Shown: piece by piece, positions 1 through 6,690 of the stretch | How the letters are laid out: every line of letters begins with the position of its first letter | How positions within the stretch are numbered: the first letter of the stretch is position 1 | Assembly: GCA_002432555.1 (NCBI GenBank) | Contig: DJFO01000318.1 | Span: 1,178-9,631 of the forward strand | DNA: 8,454 nt | Direction: 5' to 3' | DNA from: Marinagarivorans sp. UBA5870 | Lineage (GTDB): Bacteria > Pseudomonadota > Gammaproteobacteria > Pseudomonadales > Cellvibrionaceae | Translations under genes and position numbers: made by a program | Notes under the pieces: model-generated | Told to the model about the DNA's origin: nothing | Seen by the model: the letters and a program-made list of their open reading frames with translations, nothing else | Databases searched by the model: none

Positions 1-1
1 C

Positions 2-598
2 ATCGCCTGGTGGCTGGCGCGCACGCGGTCCCGCTGGAAGGCATGGGTCAGCGCGGTGGTCGCTCTGCCCCTGGTGCTGCCGCCCACGGTTCTCGGGTTT
101 TATATGCTGCTCGCCATGGGGCCGCAGGGTCCGGTGGGACACCTGACTCAGGCTCTGGGCATAGGCACCCTACCCTTCACCTACTGGGGCCTGGTGATCG
201 CCTCGGTGTTTTATTCCATGCCCTTTGTGGTGCAGCCAATCCAAAATGCCATGGAGGCCCTCGGCGAGCGTCCCTTGGAGGTGGCGGCAACGCTGCGCGC
301 CGGTCCCTGGGACCGCTTTTTCACAGTGGTGATTCCGCTGGCGCGGCCCGGTTTCATCACCGCCACCGTCCTCGGTTTTGCCCATACGGTGGGCGAATTT
401 GGGGTGGTACTGATGATCGGCGGCAATATTCCCGGCGAGACTCGGGTGGTCTCGGTGCAAATTTACGATCACGTGGAAGCGCTGGAATACGCCGATGCCC
501 ACCGGCTGGCGGGCCTTATGATCGCCTTCGCTTTTGCGGTATTGCTGACGCTCTATTTTTTTCAACCAAAAAAAGCCGCAAGTCCACTGGGAATGTAG
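2..598 (+). CDS. modB: Molybdate ABC transporter permease ModB, 3' part
   Basis: This is the inner-membrane permease of the ModABC molybdate importer, which passes molybdate from the periplasmic binding protein ModA across the membrane using ATP hydrolysed by ModC. The 5' end lies outside the window, and 198 codons are visible in frame from base 2. The family is usually about 225-235 residues, so roughly 30 residues are missing. The segment [16 protein letters not shown] (visible residues about 22-37) is a hallmark of ModB. The EAA loop that docks on ModC follows at visible residues about 93-117 ([20 protein letters not shown]), then [17 protein letters not shown]. Hydrophobic segments match the late transmembrane helices. 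The usual downstream partner modC does not follow: the next gene, kup, converges from the other strand. The last codons contain a T7 tract and an A7 tract (556-562, 568-574). Sulfate permease CysT/CysW is the main alternative, but the ModB motifs are clear. Confidence 0.92.
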   Translation: MAWWLARTRSRWKAWVSAVVALPLVLPPTVLGFYMLLAMGPQGPVGHLTQALGIGTLPFTYWGLVIASVFYSMPFVVQPIQNAMEALGERPLEVAATLRAGPWDRFFTVVIPLARPGFITATVLGFAHTVGEFGVVLMIGGNIPGETRVVSVQIYDHVEALEYADAHRLAGLMIAFAFAVLLTLYFFQPKKAASPLGM

Positions 599-601
599 GA
601 G

Positions 602-722
602 GTCGGGTCGGGCCGCGTAGGTCGGGTCGGGCCGCGTAGGTCGGGTCGGGCCGCGTAGGCCGCGCAGGTCGCGCAGGTCTTGTAGGTTATGTAGGTCGAG
701 CCGGGCCGCGCAGGCCGCGCGG
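602..722. repeat. GTAG-phased tandem repeat between convergent genes
   Basis: Three perfect tandem copies of a 19-bp unit, GTCGGGTCGGGCCGCGTAG, lie at 602-620, 621-639 and 640-658. They are followed by four 9-bp units at 659-667, 668-676, 677-685 and 686-694 (GCCGCGCAG, GTCGCGCAG, GTCTTGTAG, GTTATGTAG), a diverged 19-bp copy at 695-713 and a last 9-bp copy at 714-722. The 19-mer is a 10+9 composite, so the block is a modular array in which most units end in GTAG or GCAG. It fills nearly all of the 136 bp between the modB stop and the kup stop. No hairpin followed by a T tract is present, so it is not an obvious intrinsic terminator. Reading frames through it are low-complexity artefacts. Confidence 0.9.
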
Positions 723-734
723 ATCTTTCACCCG

Positions 735-2693
735 CTAAATTTGCATGCGCGTACCCAGTTCGATCACCGCGTTGTTCGGCAGCCGAAAAAATTCCACGAC
801 TCCACTGGCATTGCGGTTCATGGCTGCGAACAGATGTTCTCGCCAACGCGCCATTCCATTGCCCGGCGTCGGCACTATGGCCTCGCGGCTCAAAAAATAA
901 CTGGTCTCAAACACTGGAATCGTCAGACCGTAGTTCTCGCACAGTTTCAGCGCCTTGGGCACGTTGGGGACCTGCATAAAACCGAAGGTCACCGAAATTC
1001 GCCAAAATCCTTTACCCAGCTCCTCCAAACGGATTCGTTCTTTGGCGGTCACCCAGGGCACCTCGGCAAATTTTACCGTTAAGATCAAATTGCGCTCGTG
1101 CAGGACTTGATTGTGTTTGAGGTTGTGCAGCAGCGCCTGGGGCACGGTGGTGGGATCGGCCACCAGATAGACCGCAACGCGGGCGGCACGATGAATTTCG
1201 GATGGATTTAGAAGTTCGATAAATGACGGGAGACTGATACCCTCGCGACGAATGATCTGCAATACCAGGGCGCGGCCGCGCCACCAAGTGCTCATCAGGG
1301 TGAAAAGCACCGCGGCCACCAGCAACGGAAACCAGCCACCGTCCTGCAATTTCAGGGCGCATCCCGCGACCAGGGTTAAGTCCACCGCCAGAAACAGGCA
1401 CACCACCAACAGCGCAACCGGCCGCGGCCAGCGCCAGTGCCCGTGCATGACAAAAAAGGTGAGGCAGCTCGTAGTCGCCATGGTGAGGGTTACCGCTATG
1501 CCGTAGGCGCCGGCGAGCCCTGATGAACTTTCGAAAATCAACACAAGCGCCAACACACCCAGGAGCAGCGCCCAGTTCACCGCCTGCATGTAGATCTGAC
1601 CGGCCTCCCGGGCCGAGGTGTGCTGCACCCGCATGCGCGGCAGAAAACCCAATTGCATCGCTTGGCGGGTCATGGAGTAAGCCCCCGCAATGACAGCTTG
1701 GGAGGCGATGATTGCCGCAAAAGTGGCGATGATAACCGCGGGCCAGATAAGCATCTGCGGGAAAAGCTTATAAAACGGATTCACTATGGCTGACGGATCG
1801 CCGAGCAACAGAGCGCCCTGTCCCATGTAATTTAACGCAAGCGCGGGAAAGACCAAAAAAGTCCAGGCGAGCTGAATCGGCCGGCGGCCGAAGTGGCCCA
1901 TGTCCGCATATAAAGCTTCGGCGCCAGTTAGCGCGAGCACGACCGCCCCGAGCGCGGTGAGGACCTGCCACCCGCGATGGTTGAGAAAATGCCAGGCCTC
2001 GAGGGGATTGAGCGCGGCGAGAATTGCCGGTTGCGCCGACACATGAAAAAGCCCTGACACGGCGAGCAGCAGAAACCAGAGCGCAACTATGGGACCGAAA
2101 ACCCGGCCCATGGCACCGGTGCCAAAACGTTGCACCAGGAATAGGCCGGTCAGGATCGTCACGGAAATGGGGACCACAAATGGCTTCAACGCCGGTGTGG
2201 CGATTTCCAGCCCCTCCATGGCGCCAAGCACAGAGATGGCCGGGGTGATGATACTGTCTCCATAAAATAGCGTCGCACCGATCAGACCTATGACGAACAG
2301 GCTCCTCCGCAGTGCTGGGCTTGCAACAGCATGCGCGGCCAGTGCGGTCAGCGCCAGGGATCCGCCCTCGCCGCGGTTGTCCGCGCGCAATACCAGCAAA
2401 ACGTATTTCACTGTGACCACCAGCATCAGCGCCCAGAATATTGTGGATACGGCGCCCGTAATATGTTGCGCATCCAGCGGCACGCCGGTGTTGGGAGAGA
2501 AGATTTCTTTCACGGTATAAAGCGGACTGGTTCCTATATCGCCATAAACAACTCCCAGCGCGGCGAGAGTGAGAGCTCCCAGCCGCTGGCGGGCCGGCGA
2601 GAGATGGGCAGTGGATGGCGATTCAGCGGGCAGTGCGTCAAAGGTCACGAGGGATTTCCAGTTGGCAGGGACCGGCGCAGTCTGCCGCAGCAC
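735..2693 (-). CDS. kup: Kup (TrkD) low-affinity potassium transporter
   Basis: Kup is an inner-membrane K+ uptake protein of the KUP/HAK/KT family, thought to act as a K+/H+ symporter. The 652-residue product is close to family length (E. coli Kup has 622). Diagnostic motifs are [14 protein letters not shown] (residues 47-60), DNRGEGG (105-111) and [19 protein letters not shown] (144-162). About 12 hydrophobic segments span roughly residues 40-460, followed by a soluble C-terminal domain of about 190 residues. The start is uncertain. The most upstream in-frame start is GTG at 2693, just after an in-frame TGA, with no convincing Shine-Dalgarno sequence. A second GTG at 2648 (codon 16) is possible. 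Homology to family members begins only near residue 35. The gene lies 179 bp downstream of kdpE on the same strand, suggesting cotranscription or shared regulation with the KdpDE-like system. Confidence 0.95.
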   Translation of the reverse strand: MLRQTAPVPANWKSLVTFDALPAESPSTAHLSPARQRLGALTLAALGVVYGDIGTSPLYTVKEIFSPNTGVPLDAQHITGAVSTIFWALMLVVTVKYVLLVLRADNRGEGGSLALTALAAHAVASPALRRSLFVIGLIGATLFYGDSIITPAISVLGAMEGLEIATPALKPFVVPISVTILTGLFLVQRFGTGAMGRVFGPIVALWFLLLAVSGLFHVSAQPAILAALNPLEAWHFLNHRGWQVLTALGAVVLALTGAEALYADMGHFGRRPIQLAWTFLVFPALALNYMGQGALLLGDPSAIVNPFYKLFPQMLIWPAVIIATFAAIIASQAVIAGAYSMTRQAMQLGFLPRMRVQHTSAREAGQIYMQAVNWALLLGVLALVLIFESSSGLAGAYGIAVTLTMATTSCLTFFVMHGHWRWPRPVALLVVCLFLAVDLTLVAGCALKLQDGGWFPLLVAAVLFTLMSTWWRGRALVLQIIRREGISLPSFIELLNPSEIHRAARVAVYLVADPTTVPQALLHNLKHNQVLHERNLILTVKFAEVPWVTAKERIRLEELGKGFWRISVTFGFMQVPNVPKALKLCENYGLTIPVFETSYFLSREAIVPTPGNGMARWREHLFAAMNRNASGVVEFFRLPNNAVIELGTRMQI

Positions 2694-2710
2694 GCATCAG
2701 GATCGCATAA

Positions 2711-2752
2711 GTAGGGGCGCCCCTTGCGGTCGCCCGCGTCGCAGAACGCTAC
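2711..2752. repeat. GTAG...CTAC palindromic REP-like element upstream of kup
   Basis: This 42-bp segment starts with GTAG and ends with CTAC. It contains the perfect palindrome GGGGCGCCCC (2714-2723). Read on the minus strand, GGGCG can pair with CGCCC across a GCAAG loop, with one mismatch and two further CC/GG pairs. A GTAG tetranucleotide at the foot of a GC-rich imperfect hairpin is the known layout of REP sequences mobilised by RAYT (REP-associated tyrosine) transposases. Assignment to that class is an inference, because no RAYT gene is in the window. The element lies between kdpE and kup and could form a hairpin in a shared transcript. Confidence 0.6.
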
Positions 2753-2768
2753 TGTGCAGAACGCTACT
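2741..2768. repeat. 13-bp direct duplication
   Basis: The 13-mer GCAGAACGCTACT occurs at 2741-2753 and again at 2756-2768, separated only by GT. The first copy forms the CTAC end of the GTAG...CTAC element, so the second looks like a partial duplication of that end. Such a duplication could come from slippage or from element insertion or excision. Confidence 0.85.
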
Positions 2769-2777
2769 ACCTCCTTT
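2769..2777 (-). promoter_or_regulatory. Orphan Shine-Dalgarno sequence upstream of kup
   Basis: On the minus strand these bases read AAAGGAGGT, a near-full complement of the 16S rRNA 3' end. No ATG, GTG or TTG occurs at normal spacing after it; only a CTG lies about 9 nt downstream, and that frame ends at a TGA just before the kup GTG start. The duplicated 13-mer and the REP-like element separate this site from the kup start by about 75 nt. It may be the former kup ribosome-binding site, stranded by repeat insertion, or it may serve an unseen leader peptide. Confidence 0.5.
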
Positions 2778-2872
2778 CCGGTCTCTTCTCAGCGAACCTC
2801 TCCACCGCCCCAATCTATCTTCGCCGGGCGCGGGCAAGGTGCTTCACCGCAAATCTGCAGAGACTGCCAAAT

Positions 2873-3589
2873 TCAGGGCTCAGGGTCCTGCAGGCGATAG
2901 CCCAGGCCCGGCTCCGTTAACAGGAACTGCGGCTCCGCCGGTCGCGCTTCCAGTTTTGCCCGCAGCTGCCCCATGTAAAGCCGCAAATAATGGGTGTGGT
3001 CGCGAAACTCGAGGCCCCAGACGTCCGTGAGCAGTTGGCGATGCGTCACCACTTGGCCGGCGGTTCGCACCAGGCGTGCCAGAAGTTTGAATTCCGTCGG
3101 AGTGAGGTGAACCTGGGCCCCGGAGCGGGTGACCGTGTAGGCCGCCAAATCGATTACCACGTCCGCGTACTGGTAATAGCGAACCGCTGGCAGGGTCCAA
3201 TTGCCGCTGTGACGCAACGCCACGCGAATCCGCGCCAGCAGCTCCCCGATATTGAACGGTTTTACCAGGTAATCATCCGCCCCATCGTCCAACAGGCGGA
3301 TTTTCGCAGCTTCCTCCTCCCGGGCGGAGATGACGATCACCGGCACCGAGTTCTTTTGCCTGAGCTTTTTCAGCAACTCGCCACCATCACCGTCCGGCAA
3401 ACCGAGGTCGAGCAAAATTAAATCGAAACCCGGGCGGGTTTCGCGCGGCAGCTGGGTCTGGGCGTGCATGGCCTGCGCCTCGGCCAGGCTCGCCGCGGTC
3501 AAAACCTCATAACCCTCGACCCCAAGGGCCTCGCGCAGCGTGGTGCGCAAGTCCCGGTCGTCTTCCACCAACAACAAACGCAGGCTCAC
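2873..3589 (-). CDS. kdpE: KdpE-like OmpR-family response regulator
   Basis: This is a cytoplasmic two-component transcription factor, phosphorylated by the adjacent KdpD-like kinase and expected to bind promoter DNA of K+ homeostasis genes. It has 238 residues, against 225 for E. coli KdpE. The receiver domain (about 3-125) shows the acidic pair E9-D10-D11, phosphoacceptor D61 in LILLDLGLPDGDG, switch S88 in VIVISAREEEAAK and K110 in DDYLVKPF. The winged-helix domain (about 150-235) has LTPTEFKLLARLV and THYLRLYMGQLRAKLE, a KdpE-type signature. An extra loop around residues 42-54 accounts for the added length. I chose GTG at 3589 because it follows GGGGAGC at good spacing and overlaps the kdpD stop by four bases (GTGA), which implies translational coupling. 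The open frame extends further upstream, but only as a shadow of kdpD. kup follows after 179 bp. Confidence 0.93.
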   Translation of the reverse strand: MSLRLLLVEDDRDLRTTLREALGVEGYEVLTAASLAEAQAMHAQTQLPRETRPGFDLILLDLGLPDGDGGELLKKLRQKNSVPVIVISAREEEAAKIRLLDDGADDYLVKPFNIGELLARIRVALRHSGNWTLPAVRYYQYADVVIDLAAYTVTRSGAQVHLTPTEFKLLARLVRTAGQVVTHRQLLTDVWGLEFRDHTHYLRLYMGQLRAKLEARPAEPQFLLTEPGLGYRLQDPEP

Positions 3590-5124
3590 GATTGCTCCCC
3601 GGTTTCCCGCTCGGGCATCGGCGGTAGTGGTTTGACGGGAAGCCGGCACTCGAACCGGGTGCCCGCCACCCCGGAAATTAACGATAGTTCTCCCGCGTGC
3701 GCTCGGGCGATTGCCCGGCACAAGGCGAGGCCTATGCCCGCGCCGCCGGCGCTGCGACTTTTGCCGCGATAAAAGAGCGTGAAAATCTGCTCCGCGTTCG
3801 CCGGCGGAATGGCCGGACCCTGGTTGTCCACCGCGAGCACTAACTGCTCCCCTTCTGCGAACGCGCACACGCTGACGGCCGTCTCGGGTGGGCTGTATTT
3901 GAGCGCATTGTCGAGCAGGTTTTCCAGCAACTGCGCGATCAGTACCGAATCGCACCAGAGGAGCGTTGCCGTGGCAATTTTCACTGTGATCGCGCGCGCG
4001 CCGGCCACAGGGCGCATACGGCGCACCACACTGCCGATGATTTCTTCCGCGGACTCCCAGTCGCAGCGGAGTAGCGGGCCATTTTCTGCAGCCGTCAGTT
4101 GATCGAGACGCGCGAGTTGCAAAATATTATCGGTGAGACGACGCAAGCGGCCCGCCTCATCGACAATGCCGCGCGCGAGGGTTTTCAGCTGGGATTCGGT
4201 GAACCGACCAGCCTGCTGTTCAATCGATGAGGCGGCACCCATGATGGTCGCCAGAGGCGTGCGGTAATCGTGGGATATGGCGGCCAACAAAGTGGTGCGG
4301 AGCGAATGCGCCTGAACCTCCTCCCGGGTGCGCCGCTCTTCGCGCCAGATCCGGTGACGCTCCAGGGCGGCGCCCATTTGATCACAAAGCGCCTGTGCCT
4401 GATCCCGCCAGGCCGCCTCGCGCACCGCATCTCCAGCCGCCACCGCCCCGTAGCTCATCTCTCGCCCGCGCATAGGCAGGTAGATGTCCGCGAGTTCTTC
4501 GTAGCGGCCCGTCCCGGGTCCGAGGCTCTGGCCGTTGCGCAGGCAATACCAAAGTCCCTCGAGGCGCTCCCCGGTCAATGAACCAAAACATTCGATGGCA
4601 TCGGACTGGTTGTCCTCGGGGAGCTGCTCGCGCAGCGCTATGAGGGCGACACTCTGCCGAGCCATTTGACTCAAAGTTGCCTGAAGCTCGGCTAACAGCA
4701 GATGCGGCTGACTCACATCGCGCAGTTTATCGCCCCAGGTGCGCAATTGATCGGCCATGGCCGCATGGCGTAAAGCGCGGCGCGACTGGTCGCGCAGCGA
4801 CACCATCAGGCCCGCCACTATGCCGTTGACCGCCAGCAAGGCGGTCAAAAGGATCGCGTGCTGCTCGATGTCGATGGTGAACGTGTGCCGCGGCGGCACA
4901 AAGGCCCAGTTGAATCCCAGAAGCGAGGCGAGGCTAATCGTCAAAGTTACGCTAATCGGCAGCCATACGGCGGCCACTGCCGAAGTCAATACCAATAACA
5001 GGCCGACATTGCCGACATCGAGGTGTCCGCCCAGCACCCACATCAATCCCCAGCCTAGTGCCCAGACCAAAAGTCCCCAAAAATATCTCTGCCGACTCTT
5101 CGCTTGCTGCAAACTGAGGTTCAT
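3586..5124 (-). CDS. kdpD: Short KdpD-like sensor histidine kinase without the N-terminal sensor domain
   Basis: This membrane histidine kinase is the likely phosphodonor for the KdpE-like regulator. E. coli KdpD has about 890 residues; this product has 512 and starts directly at the DUF4118 membrane module, with hydrophobic segments at about 14-32, 36-55, 56-76 and 88-110. A GAF-like linker (about 130-255) follows. The HisKA domain has the H box AAISHDYRTPLATI with His285, and the ATPase domain has the N box LLENLLDNALKY (N402, N406), a variant G1 box VDNQGPAIP and the G2 box GAGIGLALCR (461-470). The G1 box aligns as N-x-G-P-A rather than the usual D-x-G-x-G. The cytoplasmic KdpD/Usp region with its Walker motif is absent. 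ATG 5124 is preceded by GGAGAG nine bases upstream, and no KdpD-like sequence is seen further upstream, so the short form appears genuine. It overlaps kdpE by four bases. Confidence 0.92.
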   Translation of the reverse strand: MNLSLQQAKSRQRYFWGLLVWALGWGLMWVLGGHLDVGNVGLLLVLTSAVAAVWLPISVTLTISLASLLGFNWAFVPPRHTFTIDIEQHAILLTALLAVNGIVAGLMVSLRDQSRRALRHAAMADQLRTWGDKLRDVSQPHLLLAELQATLSQMARQSVALIALREQLPEDNQSDAIECFGSLTGERLEGLWYCLRNGQSLGPGTGRYEELADIYLPMRGREMSYGAVAAGDAVREAAWRDQAQALCDQMGAALERHRIWREERRTREEVQAHSLRTTLLAAISHDYRTPLATIMGAASSIEQQAGRFTESQLKTLARGIVDEAGRLRRLTDNILQLARLDQLTAAENGPLLRCDWESAEEIIGSVVRRMRPVAGARAITVKIATATLLWCDSVLIAQLLENLLDNALKYSPPETAVSVCAFAEGEQLVLAVDNQGPAIPPANAEQIFTLFYRGKSRSAGGAGIGLALCRAIARAHAGELSLISGVAGTRFECRLPVKPLPPMPERETGEQS

Positions 5125-5201
5125 GCCCTGCCACTCTCCGTGGTGCTATTTGGGTAACGCGACCGCTTCAGGTGGCAGCGTCCAGCGCAATGTAAGGTAA
5201 A

Positions 5202-5217
5202 ACCTGCAGCGGCAGGT
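5202..5217. promoter_or_regulatory. Perfect inverted repeat in the kdpD leader
   Basis: ACCTGC and GCAGGT form a perfect 6-bp inverted repeat around a 4-base centre, about 80 bp upstream of the kdpD start. It could be a dimeric operator or an RNA hairpin. There is no T tract, so it is not a terminator. Function is unknown. Confidence 0.4.
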
Positions 5218-5428
5218 GATGCGCGCGCGACGCAGCGCTCCCAGCGGCTCAGGCACACCCGACCGGGGAGCAGATGTATCACCCGCCACCGGAAAATACA
5301 ATTTTTCCACATCCACCCGCGGGCAGCACATTGTTACCGTCTCTAACGTCTCTCGTGTTGGCGCACACTTCGCAGCGGCCGGCGGCCGGGCGTGGGTCCT
5401 AAGTGGCGCCCGCGAGCGGCGCGGCGGA

Positions 5429-5457
5429 TTGACAGAATTCGGAGGATTGCCAATACT
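5429..5457 (+). promoter_or_regulatory. Sigma70-type promoter of the lipoprotein operon
   Basis: A perfect -35 box TTGACA (5429-5434) is followed, after exactly 17 bp, by AATACT (5452-5457). The latter matches TATAAT at four of six positions, including the key second A and last T. Transcription would start near 5464, inside the 8-bp palindrome TTACGTAA (5463-5470). That gives a short leader of about 25 nt with AAGGAG (5477-5482) before the ATG at 5489. Confidence 0.7.
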
Positions 5458-5488
5458 GCCCCTTACGTAACCCTACAAGGAGTAACAC

Positions 5489-6169
5489 ATGAATTTCCGC
5501 CCAGTGAAATACGCCATCGCGGCCGCCTGGATTGCCGGCCTCCTCAGCGGCTGTACCGCCACCGAGTCCCATCGAGTAGTAGAATCTCAGAAAGTCGAAT
5601 CCCACAATTCCGCCTATAACGGCCCCAAAACCACCTTGGTGGTCGGTAATTTTCAAAACCGCTCCAACTATATGCAAGGCCTGTTTTCCTCGGGTGACGA
5701 TCAACTTGGCAACCAGGCCAAGACCATCCTGAAAACGCATTTGCAGCAGACCAACCGCTTCAAAGTTGTCGACCGCGACAATATGGAACGCATTCAGGAG
5801 GAGGCGCAGTTGCGCGGTGAGCGACAGGCGCTCAAGGGCGCCCGCTACGCGGTGAGCGGCGCGGTCACCGAATTTGGCCGTAAGGTCACCGGCGACAAAC
5901 AATTGTTTGGCATCCTCGGCTCGGGCAAAAATCAGATTGCCTATGCCAAAGTCTCCCTCAATGTGGTCGACGTGCTCACTTCAGAAATTATTTATTCCAC
6001 GCAGGGTGCCGGAGAATACGAGCTGAGCGAACGCGAGGTCGTCGGCTTCGGCTCCAACACCGGTTACGACTCCACGCTCAACGGCAAGGTACTCAATTTC
6101 GCCATCACGGAAGCCGTGAACGAACTCGTGCGCGCGCAAAATTCCGGCGTGCTGAAAGTCAGCGAATAA
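5489..6169 (+). CDS. CsgG/HfaB-family outer-membrane lipoprotein
   Basis: This is the first gene of a three-lipoprotein operon. The signal peptide (residues 1-21) ends in the lipobox LSGC, so Cys22 is the predicted lipidated residue. The residue after it is Thr, which fits sorting to the outer membrane in Gram-negatives. The mature part of about 205 residues matches the CsgG fold: TTLVVGNFQNRSNYMQG (about 48-64), GNQAKTILKTHLQQTNRFKVVDR, YAVSGAVTEFGRK, and VSLNVVDVLTSEIIYSTQG. E. coli CsgG makes a nonameric outer-membrane channel for curli subunits, while HfaB serves holdfast attachment in Caulobacter. Here no csgA, B, E or F is nearby, so a curli role is unlikely. The start has a strong AAGGAG six bases upstream, and the next gene follows after 12 bp. 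The family call is firm; substrate and channel formation are not established. Confidence 0.87.
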   Translation: MNFRPVKYAIAAAWIAGLLSGCTATESHRVVESQKVESHNSAYNGPKTTLVVGNFQNRSNYMQGLFSSGDDQLGNQAKTILKTHLQQTNRFKVVDRDNMERIQEEAQLRGERQALKGARYAVSGAVTEFGRKVTGDKQLFGILGSGKNQIAYAKVSLNVVDVLTSEIIYSTQGAGEYELSEREVVGFGSNTGYDSTLNGKVLNFAITEAVNELVRAQNSGVLKVSE

Positions 6170-6181
6170 TCGGGGCCTGAG

Positions 6182-6688
6182 ATGACTGCGTTGCGCCAGC
6201 TGGCTTTGGTTGCCGCCTGTTTGATAATGGCGGCGTGCGAGAGCACTTCCTCCCTGTATTATTGGGGAAGCTACGAAGGGCTTGTCTACGACATGTACAA
6301 TCGGCCGGGTCAGGCGCCGCCGGAACTGCAGATCGACAAGCTGTCCGCCGATATCGAGCGCGCGCGCGACAGCGGCAGAAAAATTGCTCCCGGCGTGCAC
6401 GCCCATCTCGGCCTCATGTACCCCTCTGTCGGCAACTTAGCCGCCGCCGAAGCGGCCTTCCATAACGAGAAGACCTTATACCCGGAATCGGCGACGCTGC
6501 TCGACGGCATGCTGCAACGCGCCCACGCGGCGGAGGCCGGGCAAAAACCCGGGAAGCCCAAACAGTCCGAGAAACTCGGACAGTCCGCTAAGCCCGCACA
6601 GTCCGCTAAGCCCGAACAACCCGTGAAGCCCGCACAACCCGTGAAGCCCGAACAAAAAGCCGCGCAGAAACAAGAAGGGAGGGACTAA
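6182..6688 (+). CDS. DUF4810-type lipoprotein with a KPxQ repeat tail
   Basis: This 168-residue protein has a short signal peptide ending in MAAC, with Cys19 as the predicted lipid site. The N-terminal part shows the DUF4810 pattern: LYYWGSYEGLVYDMYN (about 25-40) right after the lipid anchor, then a TPR-like helical pair PGVHAHLGLMYPSVGNLAAA (about 70-89) continuing to about 112. From about 122 the protein changes to a Lys/Pro/Gln-rich tail built of hexapeptide repeats such as KPAQSA and KPEQPV, unlike the globular part. The tail is probably extended and may span the periplasm or touch peptidoglycan; that is inference. It lies 12 bp after the CsgG-like gene and 2 bp before the DUF799 gene, the same order as in the Neisseria NMB1164-1163-1162 group. 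Its Shine-Dalgarno sequence is weak, which suggests coupling to the upstream gene. Molecular function is unknown. Confidence 0.85.
   Translation: MTALRQLALVAACLIMAACESTSSLYYWGSYEGLVYDMYNRPGQAPPELQIDKLSADIERARDSGRKIAPGVHAHLGLMYPSVGNLAAAEAAFHNEKTLYPESATLLDGMLQRAHAAEAGQKPGKPKQSEKLGQSAKPAQSAKPEQPVKPAQPVKPEQKAAQKQEGRD
6554..6661 (+). repeat. Six 18-bp coding repeats (hexapeptide KPxQxx)
   Basis: Units begin at 6554, 6572, 6590, 6608, 6626 and 6644, encoding KPKQSE, KLGQSA, KPAQSA, KPEQPV, KPAQPV and KPEQKA. Most units start with the same codons AAG CCC, and adjacent units differ at few positions. This near identity at DNA level suggests recent expansion by slippage or unequal crossing-over, so copy number may vary between strains without a frameshift. 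Confidence 0.9.
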
Positions 6689-6690
6689 AG

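Larger units (their letters stand above)
5125..5488. other. Divergent intergenic region between kdpD and the lipoprotein operon
   Basis: This 364-bp region has no credible gene. Minus-strand open frames here show no resemblance to the missing KdpD N-terminal domain. It contains a plus-strand promoter (5429-5457), a hairpin in the kdpD leader (5202-5217) and the kdpD ribosome-binding site. A weak minus-strand promoter candidate, TTGTAT followed after 17 nt by TACATC, lies around 5272-5300 but is not convincing. Confidence 0.6.

Noticed and set aside
556..574. T7/A7 inverted repeat as a terminator
   Set aside because: It is an A/T-only stem inside the modB coding region with no GC stem.
602..722. 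CRISPR array
   Set aside because: Units are tandem with no unique spacers, only 9-19 bp long, and no cas gene is present.
3590..3955. N-terminal extension of KdpE by about 120 residues
   Set aside because: This frame lies antisense-free but inside kdpD codons, is Arg/Gly-rich and has no domain. The GTG at 3589 with a good Shine-Dalgarno sequence and a four-base overlap is the better start.
5272..5300. kdpD promoter on the minus strand (TTGTAT-17-TACATC)
   Set aside because: Both boxes have several mismatches, and a chance match is likely in 360 bp.
5121..5331. Remnant of the missing KdpD N-terminal domain
   Set aside because: Translations in this region show no Walker motif or KdpD-like pattern and are broken by stops.
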